A DNA stretch of 64,000 nucleotides, taken from Corbicula japonica (lineage: Eukaryota; Mollusca; Bivalvia; Venerida; Cyrenidae). Below the pieces are notes generated by a model, which was given only the letters and a program-made list of their open reading frames with translations, was not told the origin of the DNA and searched no databases. Positions 31,601 to 34,869 of this stretch are shown here, piece by piece. Where the stretch lies: positions 6,882,001 to 6,946,000 of the forward strand of contig JAZAYU010000012.1 in assembly GCA_038501625.1 (NCBI GenBank). The letters are read 5' to 3'. Made by a program: the position numbers and the translations under genes. The first letter of the stretch is position 1; every line of letters starts with the position of its first letter.

Positions 31601-34074
31601 ATTTAAATTCAAATAGTCCAAAGGGATAGTGTCAATACACAATATATAGCAAGTTCACTCATTTTATTTATGCTTCGGCCTATGGCCTTTATCAAAATAC
31701 ACTGCAACTCCATTATATCGCGGACCTCGGGGTCCAAGCCCGCCAACCGCGATATAAATGGAGCGCGATATAAGTAAATAATCGCGCTAAAAACAAGGAG
31801 AATTTATTTGTTTTTGCTGTCAGATGCATGTATATTCCGGTGTTGGGTAATTAACGCGCCGTGAAATCTACGGGTACATCAGGGAGTACGTTCCGTGCTG
31901 GACAAATGTTTTAAAACAACTTTTTTTCAAATAATATATTAAGTTTTATTTCTAATAAAAAGAAATTAATGTACAAAACAAAGATCACCGTCATCAATTT
32001 CCAACAGGTGGTATTATTGTTTTCGGTACTTTAAACTGATCGACGATCTGTTGGTCGGTCATGGTCGGCGATGTTAGTTCGTCGTCGTTCGTCGTTTACC
32101 AGCTTGTTCGTCACAAAGGGGGTTTCACGTCAAATCAGAAGCAACAGAATTGTAAAAAAAATTTTCATCTATTTTCGTACGTTTGATGTTAAATAGTATC
32201 TGCTGGTGAACGTGTACATCGCCTTTTAAATCCCTGCATACAAAATGTTATAAACAGCCATCGCCGATAATGACGTAATACGACACGGAAAAGCGTGCGT
32301 TTCGTGAATTTGTCGCCAACGTTGATTTAATCATTTGATCTTTTTTTAGCACCCACGAAGAATGAACAAACATATACATTGTAAATGTACTGGGATCCAC
32401 GGACCAAGCGCGATATGTTGGATATCACAATATAACGGATCGCGATATAACGGAGTTGCAGTGTATTGATGATCATCAATATTAATGGCCAAAACATTAA
32501 TAAAATGAGTGAACTTTATTCATGTTTTATTTTGCTGTTATGTTTCAGATCTGATATTCATTCAGGGGATAGAAGTGATTTTCAAGGTAGCCCTCGTGTT
32601 GCTAGGCAACCACAAGGAGTTGATCATGCAGTGTAATTCCTTTGAGACAGTTGTAGATTTTATCAAGACAACTTTGCCAGAGATGAGTATGATTCAGATG
32701 GAGCGAGTCATAAACCAGGTTTGTCTTGCCAACTTTAGTATCATTTTACTTAACCCTTTCCTCCATAGACACACATTTATTGTGTGGGCTTACAGTGTAG
32801 ATCCAGATCAGCCAGCACATCTGTGCTGTCTGATCAGGATCAGCACTGTTCACTTTTTGAATCACAAGGTTATTTCTGACCAAAATGCAACCAGTGCAGA
32901 TCCTGATCAGACAGCACGGATGTGCCGGCTGATCTGGATCTACACTGGTCACACATGCATTAAAATGCATATATTTGGAGGAAAGGGTTAAGGGGATAGT
33001 TTTTGCACAGAAGTGTGAAATGAGTATAGGCATACATTTTCACAAATTTAATTACATTTTCTTTGAAAATAAAGTAAAAAAAGATCACCACTTAGAGCAT
33101 TATTTTCTCTGTTTTTTGTTTGATTTCGATAATGGTTAAGAAACCTCAAAATCACCTGAGTGACCACTGTTTTACTTCCTTGAAATCTCTCTAATAGAGT
33201 GTAATGGTCCTTTGATCAGATATTTTCTTGAAAATTTTGATAATAGGGTCAGTTATTCTCTGTAATAATTTGAGCACAGTAGAGCTTCAATATAATGGGG
33301 TCCTTGGAATCCACACCCCAAACATTTTAATCAGGTTCCTTAAATTAGATTGTAAACATTCTAGGTTTAGTTTGTATTTGAGATATCTTGTTCTTTATAA
33401 ATATTTCATAGTTGAGTAATGTTTGATTATGTGATGAAATTAAAAAAAAATATATATATATATATGATGTCACTATTTAATAAAATCTAGGCATATATGT
33501 TACTAAGATTGTTTTCTTTCTACCTTTACAGGTGTTTGAGATGGACATATCCAAGCAGTTGCAGTCGTATGAGGTGGAGTATCACGTATTGAAGGAAGAG
33601 ATGATGTACTCTCCTAACCGAGGAGACACGGACCTCCTCGACAAACTCGAACGAGCCAATCATAGCCTCAAGCAGCAGAACATGGAACTGATAGAAAAGC
33701 TTCAGAATGCTCATAGTCACGAGAGAAGCTTGGAAATTATGATTCATAATTACCAGACGCAGGAAGCCAAACTCAAATCTCACATACGGACACTTGAACT
33801 AGAGCGGGCTGCATTACTTAATGCTGTTACTAAATTGAAACTGTGTGTTCCTGAATCAGCTCAACTCAGCTTAGATTTAACACTTCCTGATTTAACTCCC
33901 AGCTTCCCTTGCTCACCAGTGCATCATGGGAAACCACTGGGGACTTCTGGGAAGGTTACAGAGAATGATGGGATTGTTTTAGAAAATGGTGGAATTGAAA
34001 AACTTCCTAATAATGATATTTTAGTTGTTGATAAGTCTAAATCTGCTAGATATCACCCAGAGAGAGATAGTTAG
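1494..34074 (+). CDS. TBC1D1: TBC1D1/TBC1D4-like Rab GTPase-activating protein, 3' twelve exons (5'-partial gene)
   Basis: The spliced exons 1494-1622, 2335-2532, 5125-5357, 6780-6967, 8907-9041, 18345-18506, 19569-19724, 25666-25817, 27535-27627, 28891-29050, 32549-32718 and 33532-34074 give 2,319 nt that close in one frame: 772 residues and TAG. All junctions are GT-AG and phases match at each. Family knowledge: TBC1D1/TBC1D4 are Akt- and AMPK-regulated GAPs for Rab8/10/14-type GTPases controlling vesicle (GLUT4) traffic; vertebrate proteins are about 1,150-1,300 residues with two N-terminal PTB domains. Here the PTB part is missing because it lies upstream of the window. Seen: a Trp-Arg-Gln helical segment (residues ~227-240), a leucine-rich segment (~270-290), a TBC domain (~349-565) with I396, D399, R402 and Y437, Q439, and a coiled coil (~627-695). 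Similarity is shared between both vertebrate paralogues and slightly closer to TBC1D1 as I remember them, as expected for a pre-duplication gene. Residue numbers count from the first codon seen. Confidence 0.93.
1790..1905. repeat. short repeat with GTGTCGCC/GGTGACAC ends and TCTG-rich tail
   Basis: GTGTCGCCCTTTCC and GGAAAGGGCGACAC-like pairing (AAGAAAAGGTGACAC) form a small imperfect inverted repeat followed by TCTCTGTC and TGTCTG repeats. This type of leader occurs in front of tandem-unit repeats in bivalves. Confidence 0.4.
2335..2532 (+). CDS. TBC1D1: TBC1D1/4-like exon B
   Basis: The acceptor TACTGTTTCAG ends at 2334 and the donor GTATGT starts at 2533. The exon has 198 nt and 66 codons (residues 44-109), phase 0/0. 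It contains a basic run Arg-Asn-Arg-Ala-Lys-Lys followed by Ser-Phe-Glu-Ser-Leu and a serine-rich tail. Such Ser-Phe-Glu-Ser segments occur in the linker after the PTB domains of AS160-type proteins. A MITE copy starts 33 nt after the donor. Confidence 0.82.
2565..2802. mobile_element. TTAACCC double-hairpin MITE, near full length
   Basis: Left end TTAACTCTTTCCTCCATA; right end GAGGAAAGGGTTAA. Two internal hairpins are built on AGATCCAGATCA and GATCCTGATCAGAC. It starts 33 nt after the exon B donor. Confidence 0.85.
2861..2949. mobile_element. TTAACCC MITE, internal-deletion derivative (~89 bp)
   Basis: Both ends are kept (CTTTCCTCCATAGACAC and CTATGGAGGAAAGGGTTAA), but most of the interior is deleted, leaving one CAGCTGATCTGGATC block. 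The nearby full copy at 2565 is not the direct parent. Confidence 0.75.
2950..3752. other. intron B stretch without recognised gene
   Basis: An 84-codon open frame (2975-3229) has no recognisable domain and no splice context. A short (ATTG)n microsatellite lies at 3427-3450. The rest is AT-rich and unremarkable. Confidence 0.5.
3752..3815. mobile_element. TTAACCC-family MITE fragment (right end)
   Basis: ATGCCAGCTGATCTGGAT followed by TTTGATAAAAGCC and ATGGAGTAA matches the right third of the family. Confidence 0.55.
4048..4288. mobile_element. TTAACCC double-hairpin MITE, full length
   Basis: Ends TTAATCCTTTCCTCCATA and TATGGAGGAAAGGGTTAA, 241 bp. Both internal hairpins are intact. Confidence 0.9.
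4538..4800. mobile_element. element with CGAGTACTCG repeats and CTCGTTCCCATCCCTTA ends
   Basis: TACTCGTTCCCATCCCT occurs at ~4597-4613 and again at ~4780-4796, with GAGTACTCGAT palindromes between. This is a common hAT-type non-autonomous end in animals. The exact limits are uncertain. Confidence 0.5.
4828..4931. repeat. tandem repeat, 26-bp unit x4
   Basis: TTAAGCCATTAAAAGAAAGT plus TTTGAG is repeated four times with no mismatch in the core, in intron B-C. Confidence 0.9.
5125..5357 (+). CDS. TBC1D1: TBC1D1/4-like exon C with proline-rich and lysine-rich linker
   Basis: The acceptor TTTTCTAG ends at 5124 and the donor GTAAGT starts at 5358. The exon has 233 nt, residues 110-187, and ends two bases into a Met codon completed by exon D. 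It shows a proline-rich Ser-Pro-Pro-Pro-Ser-Pro stretch, then Arg-Pro-Arg-Ser-Ala-Thr (141-146), which fits the Akt consensus RxRxxS/T, then a lysine/glutamate-rich charged helix. Vertebrate AS160 carries its main Akt threonine in an RxRxxT motif in the same linker; the equivalence of Thr146 is inference. Confidence 0.88.
5388..5531. mobile_element. CCCAAGATC palindromic MITE
   Basis: CCCAAGATCATAAAG at the left and GTTTTATGATCTCGGGC at the right, with AGACCAGTCTCAAATC pairing to GATTTGGGACTGGTCT. It starts 31 nt after the exon C donor. Confidence 0.85.
5950..6200. mobile_element. GGGGCGCG TIR element, copy 1
   Basis: GGGGCGCGCCACGGGAAAAG at the left pairs with CTTTTCCAGTGACTCGCCCC at the right, and GGTACCTTCGG with CGTAGGTACC. 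AATT flanks both ends and may be a 4-bp target duplication. It is non-coding. Confidence 0.8.
6216..6457. mobile_element. TTAACCC double-hairpin MITE, full length
   Basis: Ends TTAACCCTTTCCTCCAAAG and TATGGAGGAAAGGGTTAA. It directly abuts a second copy that shares the terminal TTAA. Confidence 0.92.
6454..6686. mobile_element. TTAACCC double-hairpin MITE, second of a back-to-back pair
   Basis: Ends TTAACCCTTCACTCCATA and TATGGAGGAAAAGGTTAA. It shares TTAA (6454-6457) with the preceding copy, consistent with insertion at the TTAA end of the first. Confidence 0.9.
6780..6967 (+). CDS. TBC1D1: TBC1D1/4-like exon D, start of conserved pre-TBC segment
   Basis: The acceptor TGCTTACTAG ends at 6779 and the donor GTAACT starts at 6968. 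The exon has 188 nt, residues 187-250, entering after two bases of a codon and leaving one base into the next. The [16 protein letters not shown] stretch (~224-239) matches the SWRQ-I-F-RV-TP block that defines the segment before the TBC domain in TBC1D1/TBC1D4. The donor GTAACT is slightly weaker than the others. The pre-TBC block sits in the region described as calmodulin-binding in AS160; binding here is not shown. Confidence 0.95.
7118..7560. repeat. tandem repeat based on AAATGTTTAGGATCAGT (~21-30 bp)
   Basis: About 15 variants of TGTTTAGGATCAGTCCTGCA occur. Around 7320-7440 a longer 44-bp period appears three times, each with CTGTAAAAGTTGAGGATAAA. It lies in intron D. Confidence 0.8.
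7561..8335. other. intron D stretch without recognised feature
   Basis: AT-rich sequence without long open frames, splice-flanked exons or clear inverted repeats. Confidence 0.5.
8336..8781. mobile_element. TTTACTCCATGGG subtype of the double-hairpin MITE with internal insertion
   Basis: Left end CTTTACTCCATGGGATAT and right end ATATCCCATGGAGTGAAGG pair. The usual interior is present to ~8530; ~8540-8740 is unrelated sequence, either an insertion or a replaced half. Confidence 0.7.
8907..9041 (+). CDS. TBC1D1: TBC1D1/4-like exon E, leucine-rich pre-TBC helix
   Basis: The acceptor AACTGTAG ends at 8906 and the donor GTATGC starts at 9042. The exon has 135 nt, residues 250-295. Starting at 8907 rather than at the next AG is required to complete the split Glu codon. 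Residues [19 protein letters not shown] and the following Glu-Arg-Glu-Asn closely match the ELR-LWRKAI-LLLRMEKEN helix that precedes the TBC domain in vertebrate TBC1D1/4. A GTACC/CAGT-rich minisatellite follows 120 nt after the donor. Confidence 0.96.
9160..9600. repeat. GTACCAGTCCTTACTGG minisatellite, 54-bp unit
   Basis: From ~9391 the 54-bp unit repeats with few changes (unit starts 9391, 9445, 9499). Upstream, shorter degenerate 27-bp half units extend to 9160. Because 54 is divisible by three, a frame stays open through it, but it lies in intron E and has no splice signals of its own. Confidence 0.85.
9783..9895. mobile_element. CCCAAGATC palindromic MITE, diverged copy
   Basis: TCCCAATTTTATGATAC, then CCAGTCTCAGATCTCA, then GGGTCTCCATTCTCAGTTTT. 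Palindromic order is kept but the centre is altered. Confidence 0.55.
9899..10031. mobile_element. CCCAAGATC palindromic MITE
   Basis: CCCAAGATCATAAAAC at the left and TGATCTTGGGC at the right; AGACCAGTCTCAAATCTCAA and its complement form the stem. Confidence 0.88.
10269..12205 (+). mobile_element. Helentron/pearl-like non-autonomous element (~1.94 kb)
   Basis: AGCTCGACTATTCGAA near the left end and TTCGAATAGTCGAGC near the right end form an inverted repeat. The right end closes with a hairpin GCTGTC/GACAGC followed by TCTTGTT, and insertion is next to T-rich sequence. A GTCGGC triplet array lies at 10316-10335, and about five ~146-bp tandem units (GTCAAGGTCACTGTTACTA; near 10881, 11034, 11179, 11325, 11471) fill the centre. 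No coding capacity is seen. This layout matches Helentron-associated (HINE) and bivalve pearl elements. Confidence 0.75.
10790..11590. repeat. central tandem array of the Helentron-like element, ~146-bp units x5
   Basis: Each unit carries GAATGGAGGGATTTCAAAAT, AACTTGGCACAAATGTTCAC, ACCCATGCCTGTAGGTC and the GTCAAGGTCACTG block. Start-to-start distances are 153, 145, 146 and 146 bp. Confidence 0.85.
12401..12880. mobile_element. 480-bp element with TATTATACTGCAAAGA TIRs
   Basis: TATTATACTGCAAAGA (12401-12416) is perfectly complemented by TCTTTGCAGTATAATA (12865-12880). The interior has no coding sign. Confidence 0.75.
12892..13016. mobile_element. foldback element, ~55-bp arms
   Basis: TGGTTCCTTGAAAGGG...GAGGATATAT...CCGGTCTGGGTG is mirrored by CACCCAGACCGG...ATATATCCTC...CTGTCAAGAAACCA around the centre TCGCCTGCAGCTCGG. 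Confidence 0.8.
13030..13248. mobile_element. TTAACCC double-hairpin MITE, nearly full length
   Basis: Left end TAACCCTTGTCATGGGC is altered; right end TATATGGAGGAAAGGGTTAA is intact; both hairpins present. Confidence 0.85.
13543..13690. mobile_element. TTAACCC-family MITE, deleted copy
   Basis: AGTGTAGATCCAGATCAGCC, then TTATTAGGTTATCTCTGACC, then CTACACTGGTTGCACATG. Parts of both hairpins are lost. Confidence 0.7.
13874..14395. mobile_element. TTAA MITE split by a 276-bp insertion
   Basis: TTAATCCTCTACTCAATGGG starts the MITE and ATGGAGTAAAAGGTTAA ends it. The second hairpin is interrupted at GATCAGACGG by the segment 14043-14318. Confidence 0.8.
14043..14318 (+). mobile_element. 276-bp insertion, candidate solo LTR or TRIM
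   Basis: It is flanked by AGACGG on both sides (14037-14042 and 14319-14324). The segment begins TGTAGCGTTATGC and holds CTTCTTACA near its end, a TG...CA-like pair. In between are a TATATATAGG box (~14180) and an AATAATAAATAG stretch (~14210) that could serve as promoter and polyadenylation signals. The final nine bases after TTACA do not fit a clean LTR end. A solo LTR of a Gypsy-type element is the favoured reading, but it is uncertain. Confidence 0.5.
14604..15048. mobile_element. 445-bp element with GGGGCCGTCACACTATGACG TIRs
   Basis: The first ~26 bases (14604-14629) and the complement of the last ~26 (15023-15048) match with one change (CCGTC/CCATC), and the match extends to CATTCTA with small gaps. 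It is non-coding; the open frames inside are shadows. Confidence 0.85.
15617..15795. repeat. tandem repeat, ~35-bp unit x5
   Basis: GTGTTAGCACATCT followed by ATTTAGGGCA or close variants recurs five times, decaying towards the left. A MITE right-end remnant (TATATATGGAGGAAAGAGTTAA) follows it immediately. Confidence 0.75.
15835..16267. other. intron E stretch without recognised feature
   Basis: Unique-looking AT-rich DNA. No exon-like frame with splice sites was seen. Confidence 0.4.
16268..16531 (+). mobile_element. CGTCCGTCC-led repeat ending GTCCGAGGACACATTCTAG (copy 1)
   Basis: TCGTCTGTCCGTAC, then CAAATCTTGTGGCATCA, ACTTGCACAGATGATCAAGC, CCAGAGTTATGGCCCTTTGT and GTCCGAGGACACATTCTAGT. 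The same order occurs at 41277-42187 and 52921-53176. Confidence 0.75.
16620..17403. other. intron E stretch without recognised feature
   Basis: AT-rich sequence with homopolymer runs; no exon or clear repeat was recognised. Confidence 0.4.
17404..17570. mobile_element. TTAACCC MITE lacking most of the left hairpin
   Basis: TTAACCCTTTCC runs straight into TTGATCTGCACTGGTCGC, an internal deletion; the right hairpin and the CAGGAAAGGGTTAA end are intact. Confidence 0.85.
17578..17869. repeat. diverged tandem copies of the CCCAAGATC palindrome family
   Basis: Repeated AACCAATCAGATTGG-type and CAGTCTCAGGTCTC-type blocks are arranged without the full palindrome. Confidence 0.5.
17870..18018. mobile_element. 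CCCAAGATC palindromic MITE, full length
   Basis: GGGCCAAGATCAATAAAAT at the left; TTTTATGATCTTGGGCCC at the right; perfect stem around ATCTGATTGGCTAAAATG. Confidence 0.88.
18345..18506 (+). CDS. TBC1D1: TBC1D1/4-like exon F, entry into TBC domain
   Basis: The acceptor TCTCTTCAG ends at 18344 and the donor GTATGT starts at 18507, after a 9.3-kb intron. The exon has 162 nt, residues 295-349. The [14 protein letters not shown] stretch is nearly identical to the vertebrate TBC1D1 block at this place. It ends one base into a Gly codon that starts the TBC domain. Upstream in-frame codons from 18119 are intronic and not part of the protein. Confidence 0.96.
18555..18926. mobile_element. three CCCAAGATC palindromic MITEs in a row
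   Basis: The copies span roughly 18555-18702, 18700-18830 and 18826-18926, each with CAGTCTCAAATCTCA or its complement and CATCTGATTGG. They begin about 50 nt after the exon F donor. The third has lost part of the left arm. Confidence 0.8.
19330..19456. mobile_element. CAGTTAAACCTGTC element, partial
   Basis: CAGTTAAACCTGTCTTCAAA, then GGTCTTTGTTTACAGGTG, related to the fuller copy at 34690-34867. It lies just before exon G. Confidence 0.55.
19569..19724 (+). CDS. TBC1D1: TBC1D1/4-like exon G, N-terminal TBC domain
   Basis: The acceptor ACTTTTCAG ends at 19568 and the donor GTAGGA starts at 19725. The exon has 156 nt, residues 349-401. It contains the GVP-x-x-x-RGEIW motif that opens TBC domains and the ELLKQLT...QHAILIDL stretch, which supplies I396 and D399 of the catalytic IxxDxxR motif. 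The donor splits a Ser codon; the arginine itself is in exon H. Reading through the donor meets a stop only six codons further. Confidence 0.95.
19740..20170. other. start of intron G without recognised feature
   Basis: AT-rich sequence after the exon G donor; nothing further recognised. Confidence 0.4.
20175..20317. mobile_element. CCCAAGATC palindromic MITE, near-perfect
   Basis: GCCCAAGATCATAAAACTTA and TTTTATGATCTTGGG, with GGCGACCAGTCGCC at the centre. It closely resembles the copy at 24875-25023, including the GATCC variant in ATCAGATCCTTGAGA. Confidence 0.92.
20320..21005. other. intron G stretch without recognised feature
   Basis: AT-rich; no exon-like or repeated structure identified. 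Confidence 0.4.
21005..21231. mobile_element. TCCCATGGGC subtype of the double-hairpin MITE
   Basis: ATCCCATGGGCAAACAGTG to ACTCAGTAAAGGGTT, with a shortened left hairpin (GTAGATCAGCCAGCACATCC). Confidence 0.75.
21380..21805. repeat. fragments of the TTAACCC MITE family
   Basis: At least three partial hairpin blocks (GATCTGAATCTACACCGG, GATCTAGATCTATACTGG, CTGGCTGATCTGGATC) occur in mixed order, with a right end at AGGATA..GAAGTGAA near 21800. Confidence 0.6.
21808..22639. mobile_element. pogo/Tigger-like element, TA-flanked (832 bp)
   Basis: CAGTGGAGCTCCGCTATATC at the left and the complement of GGATCTCCACTG at the right, with GCGATATAGCG-type subterminal repeats. TA flanks both sides (21806-21807, 22640-22641). 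No transposase frame remains. The end type is typical of pogo/Tigger-class Tc1-mariner elements. Confidence 0.8.
22643..22884. mobile_element. TTAACCC double-hairpin MITE in repeat copy 1
   Basis: TTAACCCTTTCCTGTATAG to CAAGTAAAGAGTTAA, 242 bp. The left hairpin arms GCGAACAGTTTAGATCC and GGATCTAAACTGTTCGC are perfectly complementary. Confidence 0.93.
23221..23365. mobile_element. CCCAAGGTT variant palindromic MITE (copy 1)
   Basis: CCCAAGGTTATAAAACTGAG and CTCAGTTTTATAACCTCCAG form the outer stem. It was duplicated along with the segment; its partner is at 24458-24604. Confidence 0.88.
23570..23897. repeat. TTAACCC MITE fragments in repeat copy 1
   Basis: ATCCCATAGATTGACCAGTG (subtype left end) to GTATCTATGGAGTAAAG, and a second fragment with TGTGCGACCAGTGTAGG. 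Both recur at 24810-25270. Confidence 0.7.
23899..24140. mobile_element. TTAACCC double-hairpin MITE in repeat copy 2
   Basis: Same insertion as at 22643, carried by the segmental duplication; a few substitutions, including the shared CAAGTAAAGAGTTAA right end. Confidence 0.93.
24458..24604. mobile_element. CCCAAGGTT variant palindromic MITE (copy 2)
   Basis: Duplicate of 23221-23365, with a better-preserved stem (GGTGAACACTCGCC centre). Confidence 0.88.
24875..25023. mobile_element. CCCAAGATC palindromic MITE inserted after the segmental duplication
   Basis: Copy 1 reads AACATCCATGTCAT without interruption (around 23630-23640). Copy 2 has the same sequence split by 149 bp that begin TGCCCAAGATCATAAAAC and end TTTTATGATCTTGGGCACAG. 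The element is an almost perfect palindrome with GGCGACCAGTCGCC at its centre. No target-site duplication is visible at this junction. Confidence 0.92.
25272..25513. mobile_element. TTAACCC double-hairpin MITE in truncated repeat copy 3
   Basis: TTAACCCTTTCCTGTATAG to CAAGGAAAGGGTTAA; the ancestral right end GGAAAGGGTTAA is kept here but changed in copies 1 and 2. Confidence 0.93.
25514..25625. mobile_element. TTAACCC MITE right-half fragment
   Basis: AGCTAACAGTGCAAAACCTG to ATGTATATGGAGAAAAGAGT, ending ~40 nt before the exon H acceptor. Confidence 0.7.
25666..25817 (+). CDS. TBC1D1: TBC1D1/4-like exon H, catalytic core of TBC domain
   Basis: The acceptor ATATTTCTAG ends at 25665 and the donor GTAAGT starts at 25818. 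The exon has 152 nt, residues 401-451. R402, the arginine finger of IxxDxxR, is the first full codon. Y437-C438-Q439 is the YxQ glutamine finger. The segment between them, including the [13 protein letters not shown] block, is highly conserved with TBC1D1/4. Both fingers are intact, so GAP activity is expected. The family mechanism is dual-finger GTP hydrolysis on a Rab. Confidence 0.98.
26396..26540. mobile_element. CCCAAGGTT variant palindromic MITE
   Basis: CCCAAGGTTATAAAACTGAT to TCAGCTTTAAAACCTTCAAC; GGCGACCAGTCGCC centre intact. Confidence 0.88.
26730..27002. mobile_element. TTAACCC double-hairpin MITE with an internal 36-bp duplication
   Basis: TTAACCCTTTCTTGTATAG to ATGGAGGAAAGGGTTAA. 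The block TGTGCTGGCTGATCTGGATC plus TACACTGGTCACACA is present twice near the right end. Confidence 0.9.
27200..27340. mobile_element. TTAACCC-family MITE, strongly decayed
   Basis: GTGAACAATGTAGACC, TTGATCAGGTTTTACACTAG and GATCTGGATCTACATTAATC keep the family order. Confidence 0.45.
27535..27627 (+). CDS. TBC1D1: TBC1D1/4-like exon I, TBC domain
   Basis: The acceptor TTTATCTGCAG ends at 27534 and the donor GTAAGT starts at 27628. The exon has 93 nt, 31 codons (residues 452-482), phase 0/0. [20 protein letters not shown] followed by Lys-Gln-Tyr-Lys-Pro aligns with the vertebrate block of the TBC helical bundle. A 27-bp tandem repeat begins about 40 nt downstream of the donor. Confidence 0.96.
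27662..28015. repeat. tandem repeat, 27-bp unit, ~13 copies
   Basis: GTCAAAGGGAGATAAATGTC plus seven variable bases repeats every 27 bp (unit starts 27726, 27753, 27780). It begins about 35-40 nt downstream of the exon I donor. A frame open on the minus strand across its left part is a by-product of the period being divisible by three. Confidence 0.92.
28353..28594. mobile_element. TTAACCC double-hairpin MITE, full length, opposite orientation to 22643
   Basis: TTAACCCTTTCCTGGATA to TACAGGAAAGGGTTAA. The GCGAACAGTTTAGATCC hairpin is on the right here and the GACCAGTGTAGATCC hairpin on the left. Confidence 0.93.
28700..28830. mobile_element. TTAACCC-family MITE fragment
   Basis: GTGACCAGTGTAGACCCAG, GATGTGCTGGCTGATCCAG and ACCTACACTGGTCACAAAC; it ends 60 nt before the exon J acceptor. 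Confidence 0.6.
28891..29050 (+). CDS. TBC1D1: TBC1D1/4-like exon J, TBC domain
   Basis: The acceptor ACTTTGTAG ends at 28890 and the donor GTATGT starts at 29051. The exon has 160 nt, residues 483-536. It contains the [10 protein letters not shown] helix and the [20 protein letters not shown] block, which is diagnostic of TBC domains and particularly of the TBC1D1/4 subfamily. It leaves one base into an Asp codon completed by exon K. Confidence 0.97.
29110..29820. other. start of intron J without recognised feature
   Basis: AT-rich sequence after the exon J donor with T runs. No repeat family was recognised. Confidence 0.4.
29822..30661 (+). mobile_element. pogo/Tigger-like element, TA-flanked (840 bp)
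   Basis: CAGTCGGACCTTGATAATTC at the left and GAATTATCGAGGTTCGACTG at the right are inverted. ATTCGAAC/GTTCGAA boxes repeat inside both ends. TA flanks both sides (29820-29821, 30662-30663). The CAGTCGAACCTCGATAATTC end type belongs to Tigger/jerky-type elements. It is internally deleted; a possible transposase tail lies at 30196-30333. Confidence 0.88.
30196..30333 (+). pseudogene. possible 3' end of a pogo/Tigger transposase
   Basis: A 45-codon frame ends [14 protein letters not shown] then stop, reminiscent of the basic ITxFF-type tail that ends many Tigger transposases, and starts [10 protein letters not shown]. An in-frame stop lies just upstream. The position near the right end of the 29822-30661 element fits an internal-deletion derivative. 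The similarity is judged by eye only. Confidence 0.35.
30664..31203. other. intron J stretch without recognised feature
   Basis: AT-rich sequence between two repeat elements; no exon-like frame with splice sites. Confidence 0.4.
31205..31415. mobile_element. TTAACCC double-hairpin MITE, right end lost
   Basis: TTAACCCTTTCCTCCATA to GGATCTACACTGTTCGCC; the terminal GGAAAGGGTTAA is missing. Confidence 0.85.
31700..32463. mobile_element. pogo/Tigger-like element, TA-flanked (764 bp)
   Basis: CACTGCAACTCCATTATATC at the left and the complement of CGGAGTTGCAGTG at the right. Several CGCGATATAA boxes lie near both ends. TA flanks both sides (31698-31699, 32464-32465). No coding remnant was identified. 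It ends ~85 nt before the exon K acceptor. Confidence 0.83.
32549..32718 (+). CDS. TBC1D1: TBC1D1/4-like exon K, C-terminal end of TBC domain
   Basis: The acceptor TTATGTTTCAG ends at 32548 and the donor GTTTGT starts at 32719. The exon has 170 nt, residues 536-592. [20 protein letters not shown] is the final conserved TBC block, followed by a short acidic helix. The donor is GTTTGT, weaker than the GTAAGT/GTATGT type used elsewhere, and a full MITE copy starts only 31 nt after it. Confidence 0.96.
32750..32991. mobile_element. TTAACCC double-hairpin MITE, full length
   Basis: TTAACCCTTTCCTCCATAG to TTTGGAGGAAAGGGTTAA; 31 nt after the exon K donor. Confidence 0.93.
33000..33530. other. intron K, mostly unique AT-rich sequence
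   Basis: A CAGTAGAGCTTCAATATAA end fragment (~33278) resembles the pogo-like ends. An (AT)n run lies at ~33449-33466 shortly before the last exon. Confidence 0.45.
33532..34074 (+). CDS. TBC1D1: TBC1D1/4-like terminal exon L with coiled coil and stop codon
   Basis: The acceptor CTACCTTTACAG ends at 33531; TAG is 34072-34074. The exon encodes 180 residues (593-772), all coding to the stop. [20 protein letters not shown] is the strongly conserved block right after the TBC domain. Residues ~627-695 form a heptad-rich coiled coil ending in [12 protein letters not shown], which vertebrate TBC1D1 also has. The last ~75 residues are low-complexity, Ser/Pro/Asn/Asp-rich and species-specific. Confidence 0.96.
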   Translation: MFEMDISKQLQSYEVEYHVLKEEMMYSPNRGDTDLLDKLERANHSLKQQNMELIEKLQNAHSHERSLEIMIHNYQTQEAKLKSHIRTLELERAALLNAVTKLKLCVPESAQLSLDLTLPDLTPSFPCSPVHHGKPLGTSGKVTENDGIVLENGGIEKLPNNDILVVDKSKSARYHPERDS

Positions 34075-34355
34075 GGTATTCCTGGAGTGGCAGCACAATT
34101 TACCCCAATTAACCCAAAACTGCCCCAAACCTGTAACCCAAAAGTACCTCACAGAACTATAAATGGAGAACAGCATGGGTCTGAATTGCTTCTCCCATTG
34201 TTGGAGTAAACTGGATTTAAAAAGCGGAGGGCAGAATTTGACAGAAATGTAAAGATAGGAAGTTAATTTTGGGTAATTCAATAATTACCGGGTATATTTT
34301 TTGACATTGTTTTCCATCTGGATCCTTACAGTATGTCCATCAAGGCTATGGAGAA

Positions 34356-34361
34356 AATAAA
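34356..34361 (+). terminator. candidate polyadenylation signal of the TBC1D gene
   Basis: AATAAA occurs 282 nt after the stop codon and is the first canonical hexamer downstream. Another AATAAA at 34801-34806 lies inside a repeat element (34690-34867). Which is used cannot be told from sequence. Confidence 0.4.
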
Positions 34362-34689
34362 TTATCCTTCCTGACTTTTTAAACAGAGTTATTGCATTGA
34401 TTATATTGTTTTGGGGTAATTTGGCTAAATCATGCTGCCCTTTGAGAGGGGGAGAATCTTCTAGTGCTGTTGGAGTTAGTATTACAATAACTATAATGTA
34501 TTGTGGTATCATTTATATTTCGCTTGGACACATTTTTGCGCCAAGGTCGAAAATGATATTTTCGCAAGGACATGAATTCTCACATTTGTATTATTCTAAT
34601 TAGATACTAAATGTTTTATTTTATACACAAAAATTGCAGAGGTCGTAAATTACATTTTAGTGCAGACATAAATTCATGCTATGATTTGA
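34362..34689. other. downstream of the TBC1D gene, no gene seen
   Basis: It may include the remaining 3' UTR if the later AATAAA at 34801 is used. No other signal. Confidence 0.35.
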
Positions 34690-34867
34690 CAGTCAAACCT
34701 GTCGTCAAAAACCACTTCTGGGGAAATCCATATGTAGTCTTTAAAGGCAGGTGGTCTTTGTTCAGAGGTGAACTTGTTCTTTAAATCAGTGAGTGGAACA
34801 AATAAAATATGGTCTTTATCTACAGGCAGTCTTTGTTTACAGGTCAGCTTTAGCACAGGTTGGACTG
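34690..34867. mobile_element. CAGTCAAACCTGTC element (178 bp)
   Basis: CAGTCAAACCTGTCGTC at the left and CACAGGTTGGACTG at the right are inverted. GGTCTTTGTTCAGAGG and GTCTTTGTTTACAGG repeat inside. It is related to 19330-19456. Confidence 0.65.
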
Positions 34868-34869
34868 TG

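Noticed and set aside
32509..32991. A 160-codon frame read as one protein.
   Set aside because: Only 32549-32718 is exon K. The rest runs through the donor into a TTAACCC MITE, whose frames recur in every MITE copy.
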